Of a stretch of 64,000 nt of DNA, positions 8,638 to 17,755 are shown in pieces (position 1 is the stretch's first letter; each line of letters starts with the position of its first letter). Both the position numbers and the translations under genes were made by a program. The notes under the pieces were generated by a model. That model saw nothing but the letters and a program-made list of their open reading frames with translations. It was not told the DNA's origin and made no database searches. Origin of the DNA: CBFIJI01 sp965662885 (GTDB lineage Bacteria > Bacteroidota > Bacteroidia > Flavobacteriales > Flavobacteriaceae); assembly GCA_965662885.1 (NCBI GenBank), contig CBFIJI010000002.1:1-64000 (forward strand). Direction: 5' to 3'.

Positions 8638-10752
8638 ATGGCAGTTTTAGGAAAAATTAGACAACGATCCATCTTCTTAATTTTAGTAATTGGGATGGCT
8701 TTGTTTGCATTTGTAATATCAGGAGTCTTTGGAAATAACAATGCCTCTTCAGGTCCCGATGACCCCTTAGCAACTATTAACGATGAAGAGATTGATGTTC
8801 TTCTCTTTCGTCAAATGGTTGAACAAACAGAACGTAACACAAACTACAGCACATTACAGTCCGTTGACCTAGTGTGGAATCAAATGCTCAGGAGTACAAT
8901 TCTAGAACAAGAATTCGAAAAATTAGGAATCGATGCTGGAAAGGAGCAATTAGAACAAATTATTTCATCAAATGATTCTTTCGTAAATGATCCACGATTC
9001 CAAAATGAAACGGGATTTTTTGATTTTGGAATTTTTATGGATTTTATTGCTCAGTTAAAATTAGAAAATCCTCAAGCTTACGATTCTTGGAAACTTCAAG
9101 AGAGTAACTTGGTTGGGGTTGCCAAACAAAATATTTACTTTGATTTAATTAAGGCGAGTACATTACCAACTGAGGTGGAAGCAAAAGCGTCCTACCATTT
9201 GGAGAATGATAATGTCAACATCAAATATGTTCAAGTTCCTTACACTTTCATTAATGATAGTTTAGTTACTGTTTCTGATAGAGAGATTAAAAAATACATC
9301 AACGATCATAAAGACTTGTATGAAAGAGAGGCTTCACGAAACATCCAATTTGTTCTTTTTGAAGAACTAGCAACAGAAGAGGATGAAGAAGACATTCGCT
9401 TACAATTAGAAGCTTTAAAAGACGAACGAATTGCATATAACGATGTTTCCAAGTTAACCGACACTTTGGAAGGTTTAAAAACGACCAAAAACATCACTGA
9501 ATTTGTTGCAACTTATTCAGACGTAGCCTTTGATTCTATTTATCGTCCTAAAGGAGGATTGGCCAATGAGTATGCTGAAATTCTTTTTGGACTCTCCAAA
9601 GGGGAAGTCTTTGGTCCTTACAAAGACGGATCAAAATATAAGATTTCTCGCTTTATCGATCGAAAAGACAATGCTAATATCCGAGCAAGTCATATTTTAA
9701 TTGCTTACGAAGGAGCTTCGAGAGCCCCCGGAACAGTAACAATAAGTAAAGAAGAAGCTAAGAGAAAAGCCAACCAATTACTCCGTGAAGCGCGCCGTAA
9801 TCCTGATGACTTTGCTCGCTTGGCCAGAGAAAATTCTGACGGGCCAACCAAAAATAGAGGAGGGGATTTAGGATTTTTTCAAGAAGGCTTAATGGCTCCT
9901 GAATTTTTTGAATTTTGTAATAAAAATAAAGTCAATCAATTGGGTGTTGTTGAAACAGAATTCGGTTTCCACCTTATAAAAATTACCGACAAAGAAGATT
10001 TAGCATTAATTGCTGATGTTTCAGCAGCAATCATTCCTTCAGAAAAAACGTCAAATGAAATTTTCCGTAAAGCAACTCAATTTGAAATTGATAGTGCTAA
10101 TGAAGGAGACTTCATTGCATCTGCCGAAAAAATTGATGCGAAAGTTCGACCTGCCAATAACATCACCATTATGGAAGAAAGCCTTCCTGGCTTGGTTCGT
10201 CAACGAAATATTGTACAGTGGGCATATGAGTCAGGTACTGATGTTGGAGACATTAAACGCTTTAATTTAAGTTCCGGTGGCTATGTAGTTGTACAACTCA
10301 CACAAAAAAAACCAAAAGGGCTTGCATCAATAAATGAAGCCCGTTTTCCAATTACTCAAATTTTATTAAAAGAAAAAAAGACGGCCCTAATTAAAGAACA
10401 GTTGGCAGGACTATCGACTCTTGAAGCTTTGGCAGAAAAGGAAGATTTTACAATAGAAACTGCTTCGGCAATCAATCAGAAAAATCCGATAATAGTTGGA
10501 GCTGGAAATGAACCTCATGTTGTTGGTGTCGCTTTTGGGATGGATGTTGACCAAACCTCTGGACTGATACAAGGCAATAACGGCGTTTATAAAATACAGT
10601 TAACGCAAAAAACAGTGGTTCCAGACCTTGAAACCTATACTAATTACGCTAAATTATTGCGGCAACAACAGAATACTAAATTAGCAGAAGCAGTATATAA
10701 TGCTTTGAAGAAAACATCTTCCATTGAAGATAACAGAGCACTTTATTACTAA
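8638..10752 (+). CDS. Membrane-anchored peptidyl-prolyl isomerase, PpiD/SurA-like
   Basis: The protein has 704 residues. A single N-terminal transmembrane helix (about 13-31, FLILVIGMALFAFVISGVFG) anchors a periplasmic chaperone. A SurA_N-like helical region is followed by a parvulin domain at about 345-450, with IRASHILIAYEG, the GGDLGFFQEGLMAPEF core and a terminal EFGFHLIKI strand. PpiD-type foldases help exported and outer-membrane proteins to fold as they leave the Sec translocon. The gene closes the rightward envelope cluster and is followed by a strong terminator. A 111-nt gap from the previous gene suggests it may also have its own promoter. Confidence 0.92.
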   Translation: MAVLGKIRQRSIFLILVIGMALFAFVISGVFGNNNASSGPDDPLATINDEEIDVLLFRQMVEQTERNTNYSTLQSVDLVWNQMLRSTILEQEFEKLGIDAGKEQLEQIISSNDSFVNDPRFQNETGFFDFGIFMDFIAQLKLENPQAYDSWKLQESNLVGVAKQNIYFDLIKASTLPTEVEAKASYHLENDNVNIKYVQVPYTFINDSLVTVSDREIKKYINDHKDLYEREASRNIQFVLFEELATEEDEEDIRLQLEALKDERIAYNDVSKLTDTLEGLKTTKNITEFVATYSDVAFDSIYRPKGGLANEYAEILFGLSKGEVFGPYKDGSKYKISRFIDRKDNANIRASHILIAYEGASRAPGTVTISKEEAKRKANQLLREARRNPDDFARLARENSDGPTKNRGGDLGFFQEGLMAPEFFEFCNKNKVNQLGVVETEFGFHLIKITDKEDLALIADVSAAIIPSEKTSNEIFRKATQFEIDSANEGDFIASAEKIDAKVRPANNITIMEESLPGLVRQRNIVQWAYESGTDVGDIKRFNLSSGGYVVVQLTQKKPKGLASINEARFPITQILLKEKKTALIKEQLAGLSTLEALAEKEDFTIETASAINQKNPIIVGAGNEPHVVGVAFGMDVDQTSGLIQGNNGVYKIQLTQKTVVPDLETYTNYAKLLRQQQNTKLAEAVYNALKKTSSIEDNRALYY

Positions 10753-10770
10753 AAATTTCGTCAAACCCAA

Positions 10771-10800
10771 AAAAAAGACCGATATATTCGGTCTTTTTTA
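10771..10800 (+). terminator. Intrinsic terminator of the envelope cluster
   Basis: The inverted repeat AAAAAAGACCGA / TCGGTCTTTTTT with a 5-base loop ends in a T run, 18 nt after the PpiD-like gene stop. Confidence 0.85.
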
Positions 10801-10853
10801 GTTTAATGGCATGGTCTTTGCTTTGAAGTGGTAGAATTTAAATTATTTGCCCT

Positions 10854-11171
10854 ATGCATAAAATTCTATCTCCATTAAAATACATCTTAGCAAGAAAGCT
10901 TCAAAATACCCAATGGAGATGTGATCCAAGTAGTGAAGCAACGGCAGAATTTTACCAATTGAATTTCATCGATTCTAGTAAAGTAAAAGGGTATTCAAAA
11001 TCTTTTGATGAAGTTGAAGCACAACTTATGTTCAATGCAAATTTCTTTTTTAAAAGTAAAACGATCATTCAATTTTTTAATGCGGACGAATCTTTTACGG
11101 CGCATTTAGACGATGAATATACGCTTACGGCAACTATTGATGATGAAACCCTTATTTTTAAAAAGCAGTAG
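10854..11171 (+). CDS. Hypothetical protein, 105 residues
   Basis: I do not recognise this protein. It has no signal peptide or membrane segment and mixes a basic N-terminal third with an acidic C-terminal half (FTAHLDDEYTLTATIDDETL). A beta-rich end is likely. It stands alone between a terminator and a converging gene whose stop is only 8 nt away. The frame is intact, its base use matches its neighbours, and the ATG is the first in frame, so it is probably a real cytosolic protein. Confidence 0.55.
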   Translation: MHKILSPLKYILARKLQNTQWRCDPSSEATAEFYQLNFIDSSKVKGYSKSFDEVEAQLMFNANFFFKSKTIIQFFNADESFTAHLDDEYTLTATIDDETLIFKKQ

Positions 11172-11178
11172 GCTTCTT

Positions 11179-12075
11179 TTATAATACCATATCTTCATAA
11201 CGGATAACAGTAGAAAATCCTTTTGCTTTAAAATAATCAGGGGTACTTTTACCTCCAGAAGCTAAAATAAAATCTCCTCCCCAAGCGCCTAAACTTTTTA
11301 ACTGCCCCTCATAATCAGCAAAGTATTTTTTTTGGATACATTCGCGACCCAATAAATCACTCAAAAGGAGTTCGTGGGCTAAAAGTAATCGGTTGAATTC
11401 TTTTTGGGAGCGACACTTAAGTAAGGATCTTGTGATCGTATTTACTTCTTGAATTCTATTTGGTGAAATCGTTTTTTTAAGAAATGCATTCACCTCGTTT
11501 TGACTGTTTTGTTTTTGATTTTGATAAATAAAGTATAGGTTTTCTTTAAAGGGGGGGTCAAATATTACCGGCTTAAGTGAAGGAATACTGTCCTTAATCT
11601 GATAACAAATTGGACCATTAGCTGAAGCACAAGCAAGATCATAGCCACTTCCACCAAAGCTATTTTTTAGTAATTCATAAGGGTCGACCTTCGCCCATGC
11701 AGCAAGTGTAGCAACCAATGTCGAAGAACTTCCCAAACCCCATAAGCGGTCAAATTCTAAATGAGTAGTTGCCAAAGTCCCTTGACTTAAAAAACTAGGG
11801 TGATGGTTTCGAATATTGATCAGAAGTCCCTGTAAACGATCGGAAAATTCAGGCTTGTTTGTTTGCAAGCATTTCAAATCGTTGAGGGCAAACTGCGCTT
11901 CAAACCAACACTCTTTTTTTATGGTATAGCTTCTCCACTCCAGTATGTTGGTGGTAGTTGTTTCTACAGAAAGGGTTTGTCCATAACGACAAGGAAGAGC
12001 CAAAGCCTCTGCCCCAAGGAGTACTAAATATTCTGCAGTCAGCAATAACTTGCCATGTGCATAGTAGTGTTGCAT
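11179..12075 (-). CDS. GYDIA-family GHMP kinase, probable mevalonate-pathway kinase
   Basis: The protein has 298 residues. The N-terminal strand YYAHGKLLLTAEYLVL is the GHMP-kinase start motif. The phosphate-binding loop GLGSSST is at 113-119 and the family-naming GYDLA is at 144-148. GHMP kinases phosphorylate small metabolites such as mevalonate, phosphomevalonate, homoserine or galactose. The gene is one base from the HMG-CoA reductase gene on the same strand and surely co-transcribed, which points to mevalonate or phosphomevalonate as substrate. The exact step has not been assigned as far as I know. The length is typical, and the loop and kinase motifs look intact. Confidence 0.85.
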   Translation of the reverse strand: MQHYYAHGKLLLTAEYLVLLGAEALALPCRYGQTLSVETTTTNILEWRSYTIKKECWFEAQFALNDLKCLQTNKPEFSDRLQGLLINIRNHHPSFLSQGTLATTHLEFDRLWGLGSSSTLVATLAAWAKVDPYELLKNSFGGSGYDLACASANGPICYQIKDSIPSLKPVIFDPPFKENLYFIYQNQKQNSQNEVNAFLKKTISPNRIQEVNTITRSLLKCRSQKEFNRLLLAHELLLSDLLGRECIQKKYFADYEGQLKSLGAWGGDFILASGGKSTPDYFKAKGFSTVIRYEDMVL

Positions 12076-12076
12076 A

Positions 12077-13396
12077 TCAATTGGGATTTTGACCTAAAAA
12101 CTGCTGGACTGATTGGGTCGTTACCGCATGCGTTTTAAAATATGCAACAGCTTTAATTTTTTGAGCTGGAGAAGCATCATATTGATTCAGGATATTTAGT
12201 AAATGCATTTTCATATGCCCCTTTTGGATTCCAGATGTTACGAGTGAGCGTAAAGCAGCAAAGTTTTGTGCTAAGCCAGCAACAGCAGTAATTTGCATCA
12301 ATTCTTCCGCATTAGGATGATCTAAAAGTTCTAGAGACCAGACCACCATTGGATGTAATTTTGTTAGTCCTCCAACAGTTCCTAAAGCTAGGGGAAGTTG
12401 AAGTGAAAACTCAAAATGCCCATCTTTTATCTCGGCCTTGCTTAAACTGCGGTATTGTCCTGAACGTGCGGCATAGGCATGTACGCCTGCTTCCACTGCA
12501 CGAAAATCATTTCCGGTTGCGATCACCAAGGCATCTACACCATTCATGATTCCTTTATTATGGGTTACTGCTCGATAAGGTTCTCCATCTGCTATTGCCA
12601 AGGCTTGAATAAATTTTTGTGCAAAGTCTTTTGCTGAAACACCATCCTGCGCTCCTAAATCTGCAATGGGACAACTCACTTTTGCTTCTACCAAACAGTT
12701 GGGAACATAGTTGGAGAGGATACTCATGACTACTTCAATATTTTGCTCCTCCTTGGAAAGGCTTGTTGCCTTTAAAGCCAAAAGTTTTAAGCTGTCTGCT
12801 AATTGCTCTAAGCAAGAATTGATGAAATTGGCTCCCATAGCATCAGCCGTTTGAAAACGAACATGCAATTGGAAATAATGAGGCAATACCGCTGTTTTAT
12901 TTCGAAGCTCCATTCCAACAATACCTCCACCTCGTTTCTCCATATTTTCAGTCAAGGCTTGCGTACTTTTTAAAAGAGCATCTTTATGAGTGTTGAAAAA
13001 GGCTTCCATTTTAACAGCAGAACCTTTAAATAAAAAATGAACCTGCCCCACCTTTTCAGTCGCAATAATTCGGGTTTTAAACCCTCCGCGATCTCCCCAA
13101 AATTTGGCTGCTTTACAAGCTGCTGCAACTACCGAACTTTCTTCGATGGCCATAGGTAAGGTATACGGCTTGTCATTAATAATAAAATTAGGTGCTACGC
13201 CTAAGGGAAGATAAAAGTTGGTCAATGTGTTTTCGATAAACTCATCATGACGTTTTTGAACCAAAGGATCTCCATTTTGATAAGAAGCCATTACCATTTC
13301 ACTTTGCTTTGGCTTTTTAAAATGTGCTTTCGAAACCCACTCTATCTTTTCTGTTTTAGACAAACGTGAAAAGCCTTCCACTCTTTTATTCATCAC
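12077..13396 (-). CDS. mvaA: Hydroxymethylglutaryl-CoA reductase, class II
   Basis: The protein has 439 residues. The class II enzyme interconverts HMG-CoA and mevalonate. Databases often call this class degradative, but in Bacteroidota it most likely acts in isoprenoid synthesis. Visible landmarks are the glutamate block MAIEESSVVAAACKAAKFW at about 81-99, the NKGIMNGVDALVIATGND segment holding the catalytic Lys and Asp at about 283-300, and a late His in KGHMKMHLLN. No membrane anchor is present, as expected for the bacterial form. It heads a two-gene unit with the GHMP kinase and is divergent from the DPP-IV-like gene across about 100 bp. Confidence 0.95.
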   Translation of the reverse strand: MMNKRVEGFSRLSKTEKIEWVSKAHFKKPKQSEMVMASYQNGDPLVQKRHDEFIENTLTNFYLPLGVAPNFIINDKPYTLPMAIEESSVVAAACKAAKFWGDRGGFKTRIIATEKVGQVHFLFKGSAVKMEAFFNTHKDALLKSTQALTENMEKRGGGIVGMELRNKTAVLPHYFQLHVRFQTADAMGANFINSCLEQLADSLKLLALKATSLSKEEQNIEVVMSILSNYVPNCLVEAKVSCPIADLGAQDGVSAKDFAQKFIQALAIADGEPYRAVTHNKGIMNGVDALVIATGNDFRAVEAGVHAYAARSGQYRSLSKAEIKDGHFEFSLQLPLALGTVGGLTKLHPMVVWSLELLDHPNAEELMQITAVAGLAQNFAALRSLVTSGIQKGHMKMHLLNILNQYDASPAQKIKAVAYFKTHAVTTQSVQQFLGQNPN

Positions 13397-13501
13397 CTAA
13401 TTTTTTCCAAAGATATACAGTATTTAACAACCAGAAACTTTTCTTATTTCTTTACTCCATCTATTTTGACTAATTTGCTTTCCATTAAAAATGCACGATT
13501 G

Positions 13502-15667
13502 ATGAATCAACTTAAAATTTTTACGATCCTTCTAATTTCAACCCTTGTCTTAAATGCACAAGAAAAAGAAATTACCATCCCTCAACTTTGGGATGGTACG
13601 TTTAGTGCCGAGCGTTTGGAGTCCATCCGTCCACTTTCGGATAGCGATCAGTACACCGTACTTAAAATTGATCGAAAAAAACAATCAGCTGAAATTGTTC
13701 GCTATGATTATGCTAAAGAAGGTTCCGGAACAGCTTTGGTAAGCTCTAAAGATGCTCCTGAAATACCCTTTTTTACTGGTTATACTTTTTCTGATAATGA
13801 AGCTAAAATTTTATTAGAAACAGCAGTAGAACCTATCTACCGTCGTTCGAAAAGAGCAAAATATTGGGTATATGATCGCGCTACTAAAAAAGCAACACTT
13901 TTAATTGATAAAAAAATACAAGAACCCCTGCTTTCCCCTGACGGTCAGAAAGTGGCTTTTGTTTATGAACGCAATCTCTACATTAAGGATTTAACCAATA
14001 ACAATTTGGTGGAAATCACCAAAGATGGAAACTATCAAACCATTAATGGAATTACCGATTGGGTGTACGAAGAAGAATTTGGATTTGTTCGTGCTTTTGA
14101 TTGGAATCCAAACAGCAAACAATTGGTCTATATGCGTTTTGATGAATCTAAGGTTCCCATTTTTTCAATGGATGTCTATGGAAATGATCTCTATCAATTT
14201 CCGTATATATTTCGTTATCCAAAAGCTGGGGAATCCAATGCGGTGGTTAGTTTGCACACCTTTGACCTCAACACACAAGAAAAGGTATCGCTTCAATTCC
14301 CAGAGGAAGCACCCCATTATATTCCTCGAATCAAATTTGATGGAGGTGACAACAGTTTGATTGTTCAAAGTATCAATAGACATCAAAATCATTTAAAGGT
14401 GTGGCGATTTAACACCAAGGAAAACAGTGTCGATTTATTGCTTGAAGAAAAAGATGCTGCCTATGTAGATATTCATGATAATATGACGTTCCTTCCAGAC
14501 CAAAGCTTTCTTTGGACCAGTGAACGCGATGGTTTTAATCATATTTATCATTACGCTTCCAATGGCGATTTAATCCGTCAGGTCACTCAAGGTGATTGGG
14601 AAGTAACGGCTTACTATAAATACAATTCCAAAACGAAAGAAATTTACTATCAATCTGTAGAAAAATCGACCATTGGACGTGCCGTTTATGCTATTAAATT
14701 AAATGGCAAAGGAAAACGCCTCTTAAGTCCAGAAAAAGGGTACAACGGCGCTCGATTTAGTGGTGATGCCCGATATTATATCCATACCTATTCAGACGAA
14801 ACAACTGCGCCTGTATTTACACTTAAAAAGACAAGAGATGCTTCTACCCTTCGTATCCTAGTTGAAAATAAAAAATTAGAAGAGCACCTTCAGGAATACA
14901 ACTTACCCAAAAAAGAATTCTCTACACTTTCAATCAATGGGGAAGAACTCAACATGTGGATGATTAAACCTAAGGATTTTGACCCTTCAAAAAAATACCC
15001 CTTACTGATGTTTCAATATTCAGGACCCGGTTCACAGCAAGTGACCAACCGTTGGGGTGATTCTCGAAGTTTGTGGCATAAAATGCTTGCAAATAAAGGC
15101 TATATTATTGCTTGTGTTGATGGTCGCGGAACCGGATTTAAAGGGGCTGCATTTAAAAAAGCCACTTATATGAATTTGGTAAAATACGAAGCTATTGATC
15201 AAATAGATGCCGCCAAAGCCTTTGGTGCTTTACCATATATTGACGCTCGGCGTATTGGAATTTGGGGATGGAGTTTTGGGGGGCACATGGCCAGTCATTG
15301 TTTATTGACGGGAAATGATGTGTTTTCCATGGCTATAGCGGTCGCTCCGGTAACCAATTGGCGTTTCTATGACACTATTTATACCGAACGCTTTATGCGA
15401 ACTCCTCAAGAAAACCCTGAAGGATATGATTTGAATTCTCCAATTAATTATGCCAAGCAATTACAAGGAAAATTCTTAATCATTCACGGGTCAGGAGATG
15501 ACAATGTTCACGTTCAAAATACCATGCGGATGGTGGAAGCCCTTATCCAAGCGGATAAACAATTTGAATGGATGATTTATCCTGACAAAAACCATGGGAT
15601 TTATGGGGGCAACACCCGCAATCATCTGTATACAAAAATGACTAACTTTATTTTCGACAATCTATAA
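13502..15667 (+). CDS. Dipeptidyl-peptidase IV-like serine protease, S9 family
   Basis: Using the ATG at 13502, the protein has 721 residues with a clean signal peptide (MNQLKIFTILLISTLVLNAQ). An earlier in-frame ATG at 13466 would add 12 residues in front of it and is less likely. The N-terminal half is the DPP-IV beta-propeller, with DWVYEEEFG (the Glu-Glu motif that binds the substrate amino end). The C-terminal half is an alpha/beta hydrolase with GWSFGG (nucleophile about Ser591), HGSGDDNVH (Asp about 666-667) and KNHGIYGG (His about 698). It removes dipeptides, typically after proline, from peptides in the periplasm. The POT transporter follows 2 nt later, so the pair makes and imports dipeptides. 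Confidence 0.95.
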   Translation: MNQLKIFTILLISTLVLNAQEKEITIPQLWDGTFSAERLESIRPLSDSDQYTVLKIDRKKQSAEIVRYDYAKEGSGTALVSSKDAPEIPFFTGYTFSDNEAKILLETAVEPIYRRSKRAKYWVYDRATKKATLLIDKKIQEPLLSPDGQKVAFVYERNLYIKDLTNNNLVEITKDGNYQTINGITDWVYEEEFGFVRAFDWNPNSKQLVYMRFDESKVPIFSMDVYGNDLYQFPYIFRYPKAGESNAVVSLHTFDLNTQEKVSLQFPEEAPHYIPRIKFDGGDNSLIVQSINRHQNHLKVWRFNTKENSVDLLLEEKDAAYVDIHDNMTFLPDQSFLWTSERDGFNHIYHYASNGDLIRQVTQGDWEVTAYYKYNSKTKEIYYQSVEKSTIGRAVYAIKLNGKGKRLLSPEKGYNGARFSGDARYYIHTYSDETTAPVFTLKKTRDASTLRILVENKKLEEHLQEYNLPKKEFSTLSINGEELNMWMIKPKDFDPSKKYPLLMFQYSGPGSQQVTNRWGDSRSLWHKMLANKGYIIACVDGRGTGFKGAAFKKATYMNLVKYEAIDQIDAAKAFGALPYIDARRIGIWGWSFGGHMASHCLLTGNDVFSMAIAVAPVTNWRFYDTIYTERFMRTPQENPEGYDLNSPINYAKQLQGKFLIIHGSGDDNVHVQNTMRMVEALIQADKQFEWMIYPDKNHGIYGGNTRNHLYTKMTNFIFDNL

Positions 15668-15669
15668 CT

Positions 15670-17202
15670 ATGCAAAACGAAACATCAGCTGCCTTAGATA
15701 AAGGCTTTTTTGGACATCCTAAAGGACTATTGTATTTATTTTTTGCAGAACTATGGGAACGATTTAGTTTTTATGGCATGCGGGCCTTACTTACGCTCTA
15801 CATGGTCAATGTTATTTTTGAAGCCTTGGTGGAGCGAGATATTGCAGCTGCAGCAGTGTACGCCTCTTATGGCTCCTTGGTTTACGCTTCAACGGTAGTA
15901 GGTGGGAAAATATCAGATACTATTTTAGGCTTTCGGCACTCCATATTTCTAGGTGGGATTCTAATGGCAATAGGGCATTTTGTTTTAGCGATCGAAAATG
16001 ATATGACGTTTTTCCTAGCCTTGGGTTTTATTGTTGTTGGTAATGGTTTTTTTAAACCCAACATATCCACATTTGTAGGATCACTTTATGAAGACAAGGA
16101 CCCTCGTAAAGATTCTGGTTTTACCATTTTCTATATGGGAATTAATATAGGGGGATGGATTGCTCCGTTATTATGCGGCTGGCTTGGTCGTGAATATGGC
16201 TGGCACTATGGCTTTGGTTTAGCAGGAATTGGGATGTTAGCCGGTTTACTTTTTTTCTGGAAAGGAATGCGTGACGGTGTTTTTGGGGATAAAGGACTTT
16301 CACCACAACCCGAGCGCCTTAAAGAAAAAGTAATGGGCTTGGAAAAAGGGACCGTAATTCGAATATTGGCCTTTTTATCTGCCCCATTGATTGCAATCCT
16401 TTTAGCTTCTTATAAAGCGATTGGTTCTGGTGAAACACTTTTTGGAGATCAAAATATCGTTAACATTATTTTCAAAGTGATTGGGGTGCTGATTTTGGGC
16501 TATCTCGCATATATTCTTAGTACGGTTAGTGCTGAAGAACGGAAAAAATTAATTGTAGCTATTTTCATCACTGTTTTCATGACCCTTTTTTGGGGATTCC
16601 ATGAGCTGTCTGGAAGTGTGATTACCCTGTTTGCTGCTCGAAATGTTAACCTTACTTTTCTCGATGCTGCACAAACCAATTCCTTAAACTCCATGTTCAT
16701 CATTATTTTGGCTTTACCTATTTCTTGGATGTGGACTTATTTAAATAAGAAAAAATTAAATCCAAGGACTCCTTTTAAATTTGGTTTTGGTCTTTTAATT
16801 GCTGGACTAAGTTTCTATATGTTATCCATAAGTGGAGGTTCGGCAGATGAAAATGGTATGGTGCCTTTTTCCTACCTATTAATCATGTATTTTTTAATCT
16901 CTATTGGAGAATTGTTTATGTCTCCTGTAGGGCTTTCTAAAATTACAGACTTATCCCCAAAACGTATTGTAGCTTTTATGATGGGGGTTTGGTTTTTATC
17001 CTCGTCCTATGCTTTTCAATTGGTAGGCTTTATCGGGAAGCAACTAGCGGTGGAGAGTGATAGTAGTGATGTTGGTGGTTTACAATCTTTAGACATCTAT
17101 ATTGGGGGATTTGATTTAATCGCAAAATATGCTATCGGTGCTGGTTTAATAGTACTATTGATATCTCCTTTATTGAAAAAACTCATGGGATCCGTTCATT
17201 AA
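15670..17202 (+). CDS. POT-family proton-coupled di/tripeptide transporter
   Basis: The protein has 510 residues and about 14 hydrophobic segments. The PTR2/POT signatures are present: FAELWERFSFYGMRALL near the start, with the ExxER-type proton-coupling motif, and FYMGINIGGWIAPLLCGWLG at about 150-170. It brings di- and tripeptides into the cytosol with protons. It starts 2 nt after the DPP-IV-like gene and is followed 13 nt later by a thioredoxin gene. This forms a short operon for use of peptides. Confidence 0.95.
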   Translation: MQNETSAALDKGFFGHPKGLLYLFFAELWERFSFYGMRALLTLYMVNVIFEALVERDIAAAAVYASYGSLVYASTVVGGKISDTILGFRHSIFLGGILMAIGHFVLAIENDMTFFLALGFIVVGNGFFKPNISTFVGSLYEDKDPRKDSGFTIFYMGINIGGWIAPLLCGWLGREYGWHYGFGLAGIGMLAGLLFFWKGMRDGVFGDKGLSPQPERLKEKVMGLEKGTVIRILAFLSAPLIAILLASYKAIGSGETLFGDQNIVNIIFKVIGVLILGYLAYILSTVSAEERKKLIVAIFITVFMTLFWGFHELSGSVITLFAARNVNLTFLDAAQTNSLNSMFIIILALPISWMWTYLNKKKLNPRTPFKFGFGLLIAGLSFYMLSISGGSADENGMVPFSYLLIMYFLISIGELFMSPVGLSKITDLSPKRIVAFMMGVWFLSSSYAFQLVGFIGKQLAVESDSSDVGGLQSLDIYIGGFDLIAKYAIGAGLIVLLISPLLKKLMGSVH

Positions 17203-17215
17203 AAAAACTCACACA

Positions 17216-17755
17216 ATGAAATATGCTCTTTTTCTAATTTTAACCTGCTTAATTGCACCTGTCACTGCACAAGAAATTCAATGGATGACATTGGATGAGG
17301 CTTTGGCTGCTCAAAAGAAAGCACCTAAAAAAATCTTTATGGATGTTTATACCGATTGGTGTGGGCCATGCAAGCTTTTAGACACTAGGACTTTCGGAAA
17401 TAAAGATGTTGCTCGCTATATCAGCGAAAATTATTATGCCGTAAAATTCAACGCTGAGGGGGAGGAAGAAATTAATTTTTTTGATCAAAAATTCCATAAT
17501 CCAGGGTATGACCCTAATAAGTCTGGACGAAATTCAACCCATCAGTTTACCCTATTCTTAGGAATTACTGGGTATCCATCCATGGTCTTTTTTACAGAAG
17601 ATGGAAGCCCCATTATGCCGTTGGTTGGTTTTCAAACCCCCCAACAATTGGAGCTCTTTTTAAAAATGATTTTTCAAGATGATTATCTTGTGTTTTCAAC
17701 ATCTGATGATTTTGAAAACTATCGAAAACAGTTTATTCCAAAGTTTCAAGGTTAA
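17216..17755 (+). CDS. Exported thioredoxin-family protein
   Basis: The protein has 179 residues with a signal peptide (about 1-19, ending VTAQ). It carries a thioredoxin fold with the redox motif WCGPC (Cys49 and Cys52) and the later cis-proline strand GITGYPSMVFF. It resembles the DUF255/thioredoxin_7-type periplasmic oxidoreductases. It may act on disulfides of exported proteins; a specific partner cannot be inferred. Its last 23 nt overlap the 3' end of comEC on the other strand, so the two transcripts must share antisense sequence at their ends. Confidence 0.9.
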   Translation: MKYALFLILTCLIAPVTAQEIQWMTLDEALAAQKKAPKKIFMDVYTDWCGPCKLLDTRTFGNKDVARYISENYYAVKFNAEGEEEINFFDQKFHNPGYDPNKSGRNSTHQFTLFLGITGYPSMVFFTEDGSPIMPLVGFQTPQQLELFLKMIFQDDYLVFSTSDDFENYRKQFIPKFQG

